Shown here one piece after another: positions 23,691 to 31,560 of a stretch of DNA of 64,000 nucleotides. The stretch is taken from contig NZ_JBEQCT010000001.1 of NCBI RefSeq assembly GCF_046054155.1, forward strand, positions 310,001 to 374,000, in the 5' to 3' direction. Every line of letters starts with the position of its first letter. The stretch's first letter is position 1. This DNA comes from Celerinatantimonas yamalensis (GTDB taxonomy: Bacteria; Pseudomonadota; Gammaproteobacteria; Enterobacterales; Celerinatantimonadaceae). The notes under the pieces are model-generated. The model worked only from the letters and a program-made list of their open reading frames with translations. It did not search any database and was not told the origin of the DNA. The position numbers were made by a program, and so were the translations under genes.

Positions 23691-24887
23691 TCAACAGCCT
23701 CTAGGTGTTTCAATCAAACGTACCCAGTTTGTAAAAATATTGAGTCTTGCAGCGGCAAGTTTTAGGCAGACCAGTAAAGGTACGGCAATAAGTACTCCGA
23801 CAGCGCCCCAGATCCAGCCCCATAGAACCACCCAGAGAATTAATATCAGTGGATTCAACCGCATGTTACGTCCCAATACGGTGGGAGTGATAAATTGTGC
23901 TTCGATGATGTTGATGGAGAAGAATATCAGCGCAGGCATAAATGCCATCCACTCTGCTCCGTACTGGATGATGCCTGCCAGGTAGAGAACCAGCATGGCA
24001 ATAATAGGGCCGATATAGGGGGCAAAATTGAGTAATGCAACCATCACGCCCCAGAGCAGAGCGTCTTCAACGCCTGCTACCCACAGTGCCAGCCCTGTAA
24101 CGACTCCAAGACCTGTATTGATGACGCTGACGGTCAGAATATAGCGAGATAACTCTCGCTGTACTTCATTAAGAAGTGAGTTAGCTGCCTGCTTATCGCG
24201 CTCCTGAGGAAAGCCGCTAATAAAGTTGACATACAGCAGAGGCCCAAATACCAACATGAAAATAACAAGAATTAGGAAAGTAAAAAACTGTGCCAGCACG
24301 ACAGGCGTAGCACCTAAGAACTCAACGATCAGCTCCATCCCACCTTGTTTAAAGCGATCAGATACTGGATTACTGGTTGGCGTTGGTTCTGGTCGCTTTT
24401 CTTTAGGCTCGTCTTTGCGGAACCAGCCAAATAACCGGAAACCTTTTTTCTCTTCGACTTGCTGAGCTGTGCCAGTGTCTTGTACTGGAATCATTTCAAC
24501 CGGGGATAGCGTCTGACTTATCTCGTTCAGTTCCGTTGTAAATTGCGAAGACAATTCGGGAATTCTCTTGCTCCATTTTTGTGCCGGTTCAACGAGCTGC
24601 ATGCCAAGTAGCGTGAAGGGCACACCAATCATTACTAGAAGCATCAGGGCTGAGAACGCTCTCGGAAAATAGAAGCGTTTAAGTAAGCTCACAACCGGGC
24701 TCAGTAGTAGGGCAAAAAGTGCAGCGACTACGACAGGTAAGAACAGAGTTTTAGCAAAGTAGAGCGTATAAAGTACAACAATGGCTAAAAGCCAATATAT
24801 AATCACCTGAATTGGTGTTAAATGTGTTTTACTGGATTCGTTTTCCTCTTTATTAGTGGTAGGTTCCTTCTGTGCTGGTTGATTCAT
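23691..24887 (-). CDS. AI-2E family transporter (PerM/YdiK-like)
   Basis: 398 residues with about seven membrane segments. After a short charged N-terminus come paired hydrophobic segments (VIIYWLLAIVVLYTLYF, VVVAALFALLLSPVV), a soluble insert with a Lys/Glu/Pro-rich loop around residues 130-170, and the family-typical GVEDALLWGVMVALLNFAPY, IGPIIAMLVLYLAG, and FITPTVLGRNMRLNP. Members export small molecules, including autoinducer 2 in one case; the substrate here is unknown. It is the last gene of a four-gene operon and its ATG overlaps the stop of the gene before it. Confidence 0.9.
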   Translation of the reverse strand: MNQPAQKEPTTNKEENESSKTHLTPIQVIIYWLLAIVVLYTLYFAKTLFLPVVVAALFALLLSPVVSLLKRFYFPRAFSALMLLVMIGVPFTLLGMQLVEPAQKWSKRIPELSSQFTTELNEISQTLSPVEMIPVQDTGTAQQVEEKKGFRLFGWFRKDEPKEKRPEPTPTSNPVSDRFKQGGMELIVEFLGATPVVLAQFFTFLILVIFMLVFGPLLYVNFISGFPQERDKQAANSLLNEVQRELSRYILTVSVINTGLGVVTGLALWVAGVEDALLWGVMVALLNFAPYIGPIIAMLVLYLAGIIQYGAEWMAFMPALIFFSINIIEAQFITPTVLGRNMRLNPLILILWVVLWGWIWGAVGVLIAVPLLVCLKLAAARLNIFTNWVRLIETPRGC

Positions 24888-25156
24888 TCACCGGCACCGA
24901 ATTGCTTGCCTAGGCTAAAGGCTTTACTGGTTAGTGGGAACAGACGACTACCAGTAATACCCATGGCGTAGAAACTTTTCGGCCCCATGGTTGCCATCAG
25001 TGCGCCAGCTGCGGCACCGACGCTGATCAGCCAGACCGGTGGGATTTTTTTAAAAGTACGGTGTGTATCCTGAGCGAGTACGCGGATGTTTTCTGTTCTT
25101 AAGTTGAGCTTTTGATCAAGGGTATCAATCTTTTTTATCAATTTCTGTCGTTTCAT
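24884..25156 (-). CDS. YqjK-like small membrane protein
   Basis: 90 residues. An N-terminal Lys-rich helix (MKRQKLIKKIDTLDQKLNLR) is followed by a hydrophobic stretch (VWLISVGAAAGALMATMG). Position after a YqjD-like and a YqjE-like gene is the same as for yqjK, and the size fits, though direct similarity is weak. It overlaps both neighbours: 32 nt with the holin-X gene upstream and 4 nt with the transporter downstream, so translation is coupled. Probably a membrane-associated stress protein. Confidence 0.75.
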   Translation of the reverse strand: MKRQKLIKKIDTLDQKLNLRTENIRVLAQDTHRTFKKIPPVWLISVGAAAGALMATMGPKSFYAMGITGSRLFPLTSKAFSLGKQFGAGE

Positions 25157-25646
25157 CTGTCATCCCTTGTAAAAGTCGTTTGGCATGTGTCTTGGTACGT
25201 TTGAAACCTAATCCGCTACGGAATCGCTTTCGCAGAAGGAGAAGTGCTATGCACAGCACAATCTGCAAAAGCGTGAACGTTGCCAATGCTAAGGATATTG
25301 AGGTGGAGAAGTCGTATACGAACCACGCTGTCAGAGCACACAATGATACCCATGCAAGTATGAACGCGGGAAATAGCGCCAACCATGTCAACAATAGCCG
25401 TCCAGCATCTCCGGCTGACAGCTGTAACTCAAGTCTGAACAATTCGCCCAGTTCTTTCGCTGCGACGGCAGTCTGACCAGATAGTGCCATCAGTTGATCT
25501 GCTAATGTTTTCGCCAGTGCTTTTTCTTTGCTGGTTTCTTTGTCCGTAATATCTTGATCCGCACTATTTGGCTTAGCGCTATCTGGGTTCGATGTTTCCG
25601 GTCCGTCGGATGGCTCCTCCATACCGGGCTCACGCCCTAAACTCAT
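25125..25646 (-). CDS. YqjE-like / phage holin family membrane protein
   Basis: 173 residues. The first 50 are Asp/Glu/Lys/Pro-rich and soluble. Then comes the holin-X-like core: ALSGQTAVAAKELGELFRLE, LQLSAGDAGRLLLTWLALFP and two membrane segments (AFILAWVSLCALTAWFVY, ISLALATFTLLQIVLCIALL), and a basic C-terminus. Order after a YqjD-like gene supports the YqjE assignment. It overlaps both neighbouring genes (4 nt and 32 nt). Inner membrane; function unknown, linked to stationary phase in E. coli. Confidence 0.85.
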   Translation of the reverse strand: MSLGREPGMEEPSDGPETSNPDSAKPNSADQDITDKETSKEKALAKTLADQLMALSGQTAVAAKELGELFRLELQLSAGDAGRLLLTWLALFPAFILAWVSLCALTAWFVYDFSTSISLALATFTLLQIVLCIALLLLRKRFRSGLGFKRTKTHAKRLLQGMTDETTEIDKKD

Positions 25647-25945
25647 TTGCGAGTAAGAAACTTAGAGGCAATAAAGCCCGCTGCGAACGCGATACACATC
25701 GTCGCTAAGGGGTTGTCCTTCATGTAAGTGGTTGCCTGATCGGTCAGGTCGCTTGCTTTATCGCGTCCTTTCTTTAGTTGCTCGACGGCGTCACTTTTCA
25801 TATCAATGCCGGCTGATTCTGCAGCCGCTTTGAAATGGTTTTTTGCTTCCATCAATTTTTCGTAGGCTTCTGTTACTGCGACTTTACTTGCTTCAATCTC
25901 TTGTTCTTTAGTGGGGTCTGTTGCTTTGGAGTTTGCAGTTGTCAT
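25643..25945 (-). CDS. YqjD/ElaB (DUF883) family membrane protein
   Basis: 100 residues, first gene of the operon, with AAAGGATAG upstream of the ATG at 25945. An N-terminal amphipathic coiled coil (residues 15-60), then QLKKGRDKASDLTDQATTYM, and a C-terminal membrane anchor (NPLATMCIAFAAGFIASKFL followed by TRK) are the DUF883 pattern. Members of this family in E. coli are tail-anchored inner-membrane proteins that bind ribosomes in stationary phase. The ATGA overlap with the next gene shows a coupled operon. Confidence 0.92.
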   Translation of the reverse strand: MTTANSKATDPTKEQEIEASKVAVTEAYEKLMEAKNHFKAAAESAGIDMKSDAVEQLKKGRDKASDLTDQATTYMKDNPLATMCIAFAAGFIASKFLTRK

Positions 25946-26644
25946 AATAACTATCCTTTTCGGTTGTTTTCTGACTGAATAACATATGTCAGTTTTAAAT
26001 TTTATGTTATTAACACCAGCGAATGGTTGATCACTTCAAAAGTACTCTCTATTAAGGAACTATACAATAGTCTTGCAAACACCCATAATAGTGATGATTT
26101 TCTGTCGATTTATATTAGCGAGCAGGGCAGTTTGCAGAAATTGCAGCGTTTCCTATTTGTGGAATTAGAGGTTGTGGAGATCGATCTGACCCTTGAAATA
26201 GAAAAAGAAGCGCTAGGAAATATTTTTATTACGAGTTTTTTGAGTATGAGTAGTTTTTTAGCGTGGTGTGGGGTGACCTTTTACTAAAGGTTGGTGATTG
26301 TTAACGCGGGGGATGTTTTCGCACGAAGTGCGTAACCCAGAAACAATAGCCATTGAAAATGTAACTATCTGAAAAATTAACAAAGGATATTTTGCTCATA
26401 AGAAAACGACTATTATGAAGTTATCAATTATATAGTGGTCACTTTCACAGAAAGATTGCGCACATTGTCGGGCGCTGATAGTTTTAAAATATTCAAGATC
26501 AATCACTTAACCGAAGTGGTTTAACGGTTCTTAAAAAGGGCTGTGTACAGTATTCCAGAAAAGCGCATATGCTCGTTTTTCTTATAAAGCAAAAAGATAT
26601 GGTAGGGAGAGTGGATCTCTGCTTCTGTGAAAGTTCGCATGCGT
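25946..26644. other. Gene-poor stretch upstream of the yqjD operon
   Basis: It holds the operon promoter region. An 86-codon plus-strand frame at 26027-26287 begins with TTG and has no ribosome binding site; it is Leu/Ile/Glu-rich and I would not call it a gene. From 26288 to 26644 I see only A/T-rich sequence without genes or clear hairpins. Confidence 0.5.
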
Positions 26645-26722
26645 GGTAAGGCCTAGGAATACTAGACACTTTCTAATGATCTAAAATATCGATTTTCATA
26701 TTTCATTGGTGAAATTCTACCA

Positions 26723-27010
26723 TTAGCAGTATGACTGCCTTTTCGAATTGTAAAACATCTCAATGTATTGAAAAATAGTTAACCTTGCTTCTTCTTGGGT
26801 TTTGAACTGAATACGCCTGATTTTTTCTTTCTTTAAATTACTAAAAAAGCTTTCAGCGACCGGATTATCCCAACAATTTCCACGTCGACTCATGCTTTGC
26901 TCAATATTTAATGTCGCAAGTAATTTTTTATATCGACGACTCGTGTATTGACTTCCTTGGTCTGAATGAAGTTTGACGGTCTGAGTGGGTTTTCGACGCC
27001 AGTAAGCCAT
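26723..27010 (-). pseudogene. IS3-family transposase orfB, C-terminal fragment
   Basis: 95 codons including HSDQGSQYTSRRYKKLL, QSMSRRGNCWDNPVAESFFS, NLKKEKI and FQYIEMFYNSKR, the last Asp and Glu region of the IS3 DDE integrase domain. The N-terminal half with the first catalytic Asp is deleted, so no active transposase can be made. Confidence 0.9.
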
Positions 27011-27081
27011 CGTAGACCGTTTGAATCTACAGCGGCCTCCTTTAGGATGTCGCGTTCCTGCTGAACGCGTTTTAATTCACG

Positions 27082-27285
27082 CTAAAGTTGAGCCACTTGA
27101 GTGTGTAAATCAAGCTCATTATTACGTTGTTTTGGCGATTGAGAGAACGTTTTAGTCCAAGCATATAAGGTCTTAGAACTGATCCCTAGCCGCTCAGAAA
27201 CATCGGTGACAGAGTAGTCATATTTGATGACCTGATTAACGGCTTCTTGCTTAAATTCAGCAGTATAACGAGTACCTTTACTCAT
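27082..27285 (-). pseudogene. IS3-family orfA (helix-turn-helix subunit), truncated
   Basis: 67 codons: RYTAEFKQEAVNQVIKYDYS, VTDVSERLGISSKTLYAWTK, then FSQSPKQRNNELDLHTQVAQL. This is the DNA-binding orfA of an IS3 element; a stop cuts the leucine-zipper part, whose continuation (ELKRVQQERDI-like) is still readable just downstream. Confidence 0.85.
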
Positions 27286-27389
27286 GATTGACCTCTTATG
27301 GTTTAAGTTACAATTTTTACCGTAAGAAGTGTCTATAAGTCTCAGGCCTTACCATTTTGAGTAAATCGTGTCATTACGGGTATCGTGCA

Positions 27390-27455
27390 TGGCGTGGATT
27401 GAATAGGTTTTTGGCGAAATTACTTCGATCAAACAACACCAAGCACGTCTAGTGA
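27390..27455. mobile_element. IS4 right-end relic
   Basis: GGCGAAATTACTTCGATCAAA resembles TGCGAAATTAATTAGATCAAA at 21190 and ATTAGATCAAAGG at 13040, the leader of the same IS4 type. No terminal repeat remains. Confidence 0.55.
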
Positions 27456-27474
27456 TTTGAACTGACAGGGATTT

Positions 27475-27655
27475 ATGAGTGGCAAATTTAAAGTTGGTGA
27501 TGTTATAGTTCTAACTTCTGGCAGTGAGCTTAATGATCGTCGAAGGTTATTTAGACAGTATTCTCGGTAAAGTTCAATGCATCTGGTCTGAAAAATAAAA
27601 AATTCATCTTAACGCATCTCTTGAGGCGATCTTAGAAGAGTACGATCCAGTATAA
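27475..27655 (+). pseudogene. DUF2158 (YodC-like) small protein, frameshifted
   Basis: From ATG 27475 the frame reads MSGKFKVGDVIVLTSGSE. After about 18 codons the reading must shift by one base to continue MIVEGYLDSILGKVQCIWSE, then shift again to IHLNASLEAILEEYDPV and the TAA at 27653. KVGDVIVLTSGS and CIWSE are the marks of the 60-residue DUF2158 family of SH3-like small proteins. Two single-base indels make it non-functional. Confidence 0.75.
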
Positions 27656-27737
27656 CAATTGTTTCAAATCGTTCGCCTCGCTCACAGGGACGGGCTAAAG
27701 CCAGCCCCTTAAAAATGTTAGCAACCTGAGTTAGACC

Positions 27738-28193
27738 ATGACATTCATACGACAGGCAACGCCTGATGATGTACCAACTATACTTCCACTTGTGGACAGC
27801 TATTGGGATTTCGAGGAAATTTCCGGCTTTGAACAAGAACGTGTTGCAGCACAGCTAACTTGTTTGCTCTCAAATCCAAATCTAGGTGCTGGCTGGATTG
27901 CAATTGTGGATGGTGTGGCGGTTGGTTATCTACTTGCAGTCCACTTATTTAGCCTTGAGTATTTGGGGCTTACAGCAGAAATCGATGAGTTTTTCGTTTT
28001 GCCCTCACAGCGAGGCAATGGTATTGGCGCAAAACTTTTAACAGTTGCTGAATCTGAGTTTGTGCAGCGTGGCTGCACAAACATGTCGCTTCAGTTGTCT
28101 CGGGGTAACAATTCAGCGCGTGACTTCTACCACAGCCTAGGGTACGCCGATAGGCCAGGGTACGAGCTCCTTGATAAATCATTGAACTGCTGA
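27738..28193 (+). CDS. GNAT-family N-acetyltransferase
   Basis: 151 residues from ATG 27738. It shows the GNAT order: MTFIRQATPDDVPTILPLVD, the GWIAIVDGVAVGYLLA strands, IDEFFVLPSQRGNGIGAKLL (acetyl-CoA loop QRGNGIGAKL), then LQLSRGNNSARDFYHSLGY. Acceptor unknown; such cassette acetyltransferases often act on small amines or proteins. It lies 21 nt before the 2H phosphoesterase gene, both probably in one cassette ending at the attC at 28723. Confidence 0.92.
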   Translation: MTFIRQATPDDVPTILPLVDSYWDFEEISGFEQERVAAQLTCLLSNPNLGAGWIAIVDGVAVGYLLAVHLFSLEYLGLTAEIDEFFVLPSQRGNGIGAKLLTVAESEFVQRGCTNMSLQLSRGNNSARDFYHSLGYADRPGYELLDKSLNC

Positions 28194-28214
28194 CAAGTTA
28201 CTGAGCGGAACATA

Positions 28215-28724
28215 ATGAAAAGTATCTACATTCCCATCGAAAGTAGTCATATTGATGTTTTGGATTGTATTCGTCGAGACTACGATTCTTTATACGGAAA
28301 AATACCGGCTCATGTGACGCTAGTATTCCCTTTTTTGTCTGAGTTAGATGAAGGTTTGGTTGTGTCTCACATTCGTGAGGTTCTTGCTTGCGAAAAACAA
28401 TTCTCTTTTACTCTTGGCTTTACGTTATTTAACGATAATGGCACTTGTTATATCCCTATTGAGAAGGGTGCAAATCATATTACGTCACTCAATAGTAGAC
28501 TATATTCTGGTTGTCTCTCTAGCTACCGGTCCCTTGAATATGAGTTTGTTCCGCATGTTACAATTGCTAGGAGCGTTTCACCTGATAAGATTATCCATGT
28601 TGAAAGTAGAGCAGAATCAGTTTTTGGTACAAATTTTGTTGTTAAAGAGGTTGTTCTCGAAAATATAGGTAAAGACGGAAGTGGTAAGGTGGTTATCAGT
28701 ACTAAATTAGCGGTGTTTCCATAA
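28215..28724 (+). CDS. 2H phosphoesterase / 2'-5' RNA ligase-like protein
   Basis: 169 residues. Two HxT motifs characteristic of 2H enzymes are present: AHVTLVF (His33, Thr35) and PHVTIAR (His113, Thr115), about 80 residues apart as in the family. Such enzymes cleave 2',3'-cyclic phosphates in RNA or nucleotides. Substrate is not determined. It follows a GNAT gene closely and ends next to an attC, so the pair is likely a two-gene cassette. The start at ATG 28215 fits a GCGGAAC leader, not a strong ribosome binding site. Confidence 0.9.
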   Translation: MKSIYIPIESSHIDVLDCIRRDYDSLYGKIPAHVTLVFPFLSELDEGLVVSHIREVLACEKQFSFTLGFTLFNDNGTCYIPIEKGANHITSLNSRLYSGCLSSYRSLEYEFVPHVTIARSVSPDKIIHVESRAESVFGTNFVVKEVVLENIGKDGSGKVVISTKLAVFP

Positions 28725-28856
28725 TAAGTTGTTCACCTCATTCGCTAAGCCCTTATCGGTGAATGTCAGCAAGATCGGGACAGCCACTGCTTGCGACTTA
28801 TGCGCTGGCTTCGCCATGATAACGCAATGCTGCTGCCCACTAGTTTGGCGTTAGTT
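28723..28856 (+). repeat. attC site (long type)
   Basis: It begins ATAAGTTGTTCACC and ends TTTGGCGTTAGTT. Its inner part TATGCGCTGGCTTCGCCATG recurs in the attC at 31286. Confidence 0.7.
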
Positions 28857-28871
28857 GCCCACCGACTACAA

Positions 28872-29150
28872 TTAGTCGGTAGGGAATTTCTGCTTCTGGT
28901 GTAAGACTCGCATGACGCGAATAACTGAACCTTCAACCCAGTAGGAAACGATCATTGATATTTCGGGAATAATGAGTAATCGTCCGCGAATGCCATCACG
29001 TTGAACACCCATCAATGGCTGATCTAGTAAATTTTCTACTTTAGCTTCAATGAGTTTATCAGTTTTTTCAGCTGCATCAGGGTTGAAGTCATAAATAAAT
29101 TCAAAGATCTTCTCACGATCATTTAGCGATTCTTCTTCCCATGAAATCAT
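28872..29150 (-). CDS. RelE/ParE-family toxin
   Basis: 92 residues. It has the ParE-like pattern ISWEEESLNDREKIFEFIYD, the helix AAEKTDKLIEAKVENLLDQP, LMGVQRDGIRGRLLIIPEIS and VIRVMRVLHQKQKFP. Members are mRNA interferases or gyrase poisons; the branch cannot be fixed here. Its ATG overlaps the antitoxin stop by 4 nt. The pair reads against the cassettes, which toxin-antitoxin units in integrons often do because they carry their own promoter. Confidence 0.92.
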   Translation of the reverse strand: MISWEEESLNDREKIFEFIYDFNPDAAEKTDKLIEAKVENLLDQPLMGVQRDGIRGRLLIIPEISMIVSYWVEGSVIRVMRVLHQKQKFPTD

Positions 29151-29431
29151 TGCTGACCTTGGCTACGAATCTTAGCTTTTCGTTCAGCCATTCGTGCTTT
29201 TGCTGAGTGATGCTCAACAAATGAAGCTTCTCCTGAGTCAAACTTTTCAAATGCCAGGTTTACTTGTTCAGTTAACCAAGCGTCATGAGATAATGCTTTT
29301 CTTTGTTGCTCAGCCATTTGCTCAGTAAGCTCACGGCAAGCATCGCTAAGAGTGCGACCTTGGCTCTCAGCCATTTGCTGGGCTAAACGTTTAATTTCGT
29401 CGTCAACACGAAATTGAATTCTAGTGTCCAT
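29147..29431 (-). CDS. RelB/DinJ-type antitoxin
   Basis: 94 residues. The first 40 residues (TRIQFRVDDEIKRLAQQMAE, GRTLSDACRELTEQMAEQ) form a ribbon-helix-helix DNA-binding domain. The rest is an extended, charged toxin-binding tail (AFEKFDSGEASFVEHHSAKA). It precedes the toxin with a 4-nt overlap. It should repress the operon by binding upstream of 29431 and block the toxin. Its sequence suggests the RelB/DinJ group but is not diagnostic. Confidence 0.88.
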   Translation of the reverse strand: MDTRIQFRVDDEIKRLAQQMAESQGRTLSDACRELTEQMAEQQRKALSHDAWLTEQVNLAFEKFDSGEASFVEHHSAKARMAERKAKIRSQGQQ

Positions 29432-29515
29432 GAGTCGTTCCTAAATCTACGTGTGTACAAATGTTAGCACTGGTATTGAACAAGGGCAACTAACATAAGA
29501 CTATGGCGTCAATAG

Positions 29516-29824
29516 TTAACTTTTAGCCGTATTTACATCCCACATAGCACCGTTTCTGAGCCTGGGATTTAGTATGACAACCGTCTTTCTGACGCAGGCA
29601 ATAATGGCGACTTTGTTGGGTTTTCCGGTCTCAAGAAGTCACTGATAGGTGGTTTTAAAAACGAGATTTCTTTGAATCGCCGACATTATTGCCATGAACA
29701 AAACTGTTCTAACTGGATGGCGGCTGCCTTGTATGATTTGTTTCCCTTTATATCGGCTATTTTCTTTGGTAATAGGAGCGACGGCGACTTGTTTATTCCA
29801 ATAGATGCCTATACCGTCCGGCAT
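29516..29824 (-). pseudogene. IS110-family transposase, C-terminal fragment
   Basis: One 103-codon minus-strand frame with a TAA at 29639-29641: MPDGIGIYWNKQVAVAPITK, GSRHPVRTVLFMAIMSAIQR, stop, then LLETGKPNKVAIIACVRKTV and LNPRLRNGAMW. This is the Transposase_20 C-terminal domain of IS110. The DEDD catalytic domain is absent. Non-functional. Confidence 0.85.
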
Positions 29825-29964
29825 TTACAGTTTGATGTTTGTAAGTCAATAAATGATGGTATTTAGGTACTGTTGAACTTGTCGTTATTCTCCCTCAAGC
29901 TGAAATTTAACCGATAAGACGTGATATGATTTCTATGACCATTCTAAGATAGCAATAGGGTTAA

Positions 29965-30666
29965 ATGTATATGGCAAAGCCTCAGATTGGGATATTAGCG
30001 GGGATGGGTCCAAGATCAACAGCCCCATTTGTGGATGCTGTTGTTTCCAAGTGTCAAGAGCTCTACGGTGCGAAGCTTGATGAAGAGTTTCCTGAGATGA
30101 ACATATTGAGTCTTCCAACTCCCTTCTACGTCGATCGAGCAATTGACCACGATGCAATGAAGGAAAGGATTGTCGGTGGTCTGAGAAAACTGGAAGCCAG
30201 TGGGTCTAGCTTTGTTTCCATGCCATGTAACTCTGCACATGCTTATTTTAAAGAATTAAGCCAATCAATAAAGATCCCTTTGTTAAATATCGTGGAAGAG
30301 ACTCTTGGTCAGCTCAGAGAAGGCCAAAGAACGACAGTTTTGGCTACTCGTGGAACCATGGCGTCGAGGCTTTATCAGATCGGAATCACTAAGGCAGGCC
30401 TAGAGTATGAGTTCAATCCAGATTGGCAAGATTTGGTAGATACTGTAGTTTCTGCAGTTAAGGCCGGAGACATTCAGGGCTCTGCCTCGGGGACGTGGGA
30501 TCAGTTAATCACACATTTACAAGCACTAGGTGTCAATCAAGCGGTGATAGCGTGTACCGATATCAATGCTGTTTTGCCCTATTGTAAGACTGATATTGCT
30601 TTTGTAGATTCAACTGAATGTCTTGCGCAGGCAACTGTGAGACAGTACTTAAAATTGAGAGAATAA
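29965..30666 (+). CDS. Aspartate/glutamate racemase family protein
   Basis: 233 residues. Rossmann-like two-domain racemase with both catalytic cysteines: VSMPCNSAHAYF near residue 90 and IACTDINAVLP near residue 195. The start phrase IGILAGMGPRSTAPFVDAV is typical of the branch. Probably a cofactor-independent amino-acid racemase; the substrate is unknown and several members of the branch act on other compounds. A second, differing racemase is at 61458. It may be a cassette gene, lying between an IS110 fragment and a decayed toxin-antitoxin locus. The start could also be ATG 29971. Confidence 0.88.
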   Translation: MYMAKPQIGILAGMGPRSTAPFVDAVVSKCQELYGAKLDEEFPEMNILSLPTPFYVDRAIDHDAMKERIVGGLRKLEASGSSFVSMPCNSAHAYFKELSQSIKIPLLNIVEETLGQLREGQRTTVLATRGTMASRLYQIGITKAGLEYEFNPDWQDLVDTVVSAVKAGDIQGSASGTWDQLITHLQALGVNQAVIACTDINAVLPYCKTDIAFVDSTECLAQATVRQYLKLRE

Positions 30667-30780
30667 CAATCAAGGTCACAGGGATAACAAATTCGTTAGT
30701 GCAAATTGCCACCGTACCTTAGCTGTTGGCTACTGTAATTGTACACGTTTATATGATATCGCATCTTTTACATAAGTTAG

Positions 30781-31005
30781 AAACAGCTTAAAGCGGTACT
30801 CGGCGGTGTTGTTAATGATGCTGATACAACAGTCATCACACGCAGATATTCAGGAGATGCAGTTGTTGTGTCATTAGATTATGACAATAACTTAATGGAA
30901 ACAGTGCATTTGTTTCGCTCGGCTAAAAACGTAGAGCATCTATACCGTTCATTAACGCAGTATCGAGCAGATCAAACCACAGCACGAGATTTGGTTGATG
31001 AGTAG
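30781..31005 (+). pseudogene. YefM/Phd antitoxin, N-terminally truncated
   Basis: From 30781 the frame reads KQLKAVLGGVVNDADTTVIT, RRYSGDAVVVSLDYDNNLME, RSAKNVEHLYRSLTQYRADQ, TTARDLVDE and TAG at 31003, the YefM pattern. The first 12 or so residues, including the start, are gone: a TAG lies directly upstream. It overlaps the toxin start as in intact operons. Confidence 0.85.
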
Positions 31006-31267
31006 GTGTCAGCATTTATTATATTGGACTGATGAAGCTTGGGGCGATTATCTATATTGGCAAACCCAAGATAAAAAGGTACTTAAACGTATCAATAAAT
31101 TAATCAGGGATGTCAAGCGCTCACCGTTTGAAGGTATTGGTAAGACCGAGCTATTAAAAGAGAATTTAACAAGTTTTTAGTCTCGTCGTATCGATGATAC
31201 AAACCGGTTAGTGTCTTCGGTTAATAACCAAACTGCCATTATTATTTTATGTCGTCACCACTATTAA
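30998..31267 (+). pseudogene. YoeB/Txe toxin with premature amber stop
   Basis: From ATG 30998 the frame gives YWTDEAWGDYLYWQTQDKKV and SPFEGIGKTELLKENLTSF, then TAG at 31178-31180 where YoeB has Trp, then SRRIDDTNRLVSSVNNQTAI, IILCRHHY and TAA at 31265. The lost part contains the catalytic Arg and His of the mRNA interferase. A single TGG-to-TAG change explains the loss, so the toxin is inactivated together with its antitoxin. Confidence 0.88.
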
Positions 31268-31285
31268 CTCTACCTTCAACGCTTG

Positions 31286-31379
31286 GCAACTAACAAAAAG
31301 ATCAATCAGGACAGGCAGCGATTGCGGCTTATACGCTGGCTTCGCCATGATAGCGCTGCGTATTAGCTTGGTGTTAGCT
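31286..31379 (+). repeat. attC site
   Basis: Boxes GCAACTAACAAA and GTGTTAGCTGG; the interior includes TACGCTGGCTTCGCCATGAT, nearly the same as in the attC at 28723. The last recognisable attC of the array. Confidence 0.75.
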
Positions 31380-31401
31380 GGAGCTTCGGGCAGAGGAATA
31401 A

Positions 31402-31512
31402 ATGGACGAGCATATAGACATAGTTGAAGTCTTTTGCAACGAGTTCGTCTCGGTACAAAGATACCCAAGGACGATGGACGGATTGTTATACGAATTGAGT
31501 TCATGGGAGTGA
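31402..31512 (+). CDS. 36-residue cassette peptide
   Basis: ATG 31402 with AGAGGAAT placed 5 nt upstream, 22 nt after the attC. The product starts MDEHIDIVEVFCNEF and contains RYPRTMDGLLYELSSW before TGA at 31510. It is acidic and has no family I know. The ribosome binding site and the position right behind attC suggest a gene, possibly truncated, at the end of the array. Confidence 0.4.
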   Translation: MDEHIDIVEVFCNEFVSVQRYPRTMDGLLYELSSWE

Positions 31513-31524
31513 CGTGAGGAAAGT

Positions 31525-31554
31525 CCTTCTCGAAAACACACCTTTTCGAGAAGG
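31525..31554. terminator. Bidirectional terminator
   Basis: Perfect 12-bp stem CCTTCTCGAAAA / TTTTCGAGAAGG with a 6-nt loop, between the end of the cassette array and the SDR gene reading toward it. Confidence 0.85.
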
Positions 31555-31560
31555 TAAAGT

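Larger units (their letters stand above)
26645..27353 (-). mobile_element. IS3-family element with internal deletion
   Basis: Terminal inverted repeats: GGTAAGGCCTAGGAATACTA at 26645 and, from the other strand at 27353, GGTAAGGCCTGAGACTTATA, each followed by GACACTT. Inside are orfA and only the last part of orfB, about 700 nt in total where an intact element would be about 1.2-1.3 kb. Confidence 0.85.

Noticed and set aside
25125..25646. Prophage suggested by a holin-family protein
   Set aside because: Its neighbours are the yqjD-type and AI-2E genes, a normal chromosomal operon; no phage structural or lysis gene is present.
26027..26287. 86-codon plus-strand frame
   Set aside because: TTG start without a ribosome binding site and no recognisable domain.
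27656..27735. Possible attC before the GNAT gene at 27738
   Set aside because: It starts like attC (TATAACAATTG) and ends TGTTAGC, but the inner arms do not pair convincingly, so I did not list it as a site.
2909..31512. Integron integrase gene expected with the cassette array
   Set aside because: I checked the region and found no tyrosine recombinase frame; the integrase must lie outside the window or be lost.
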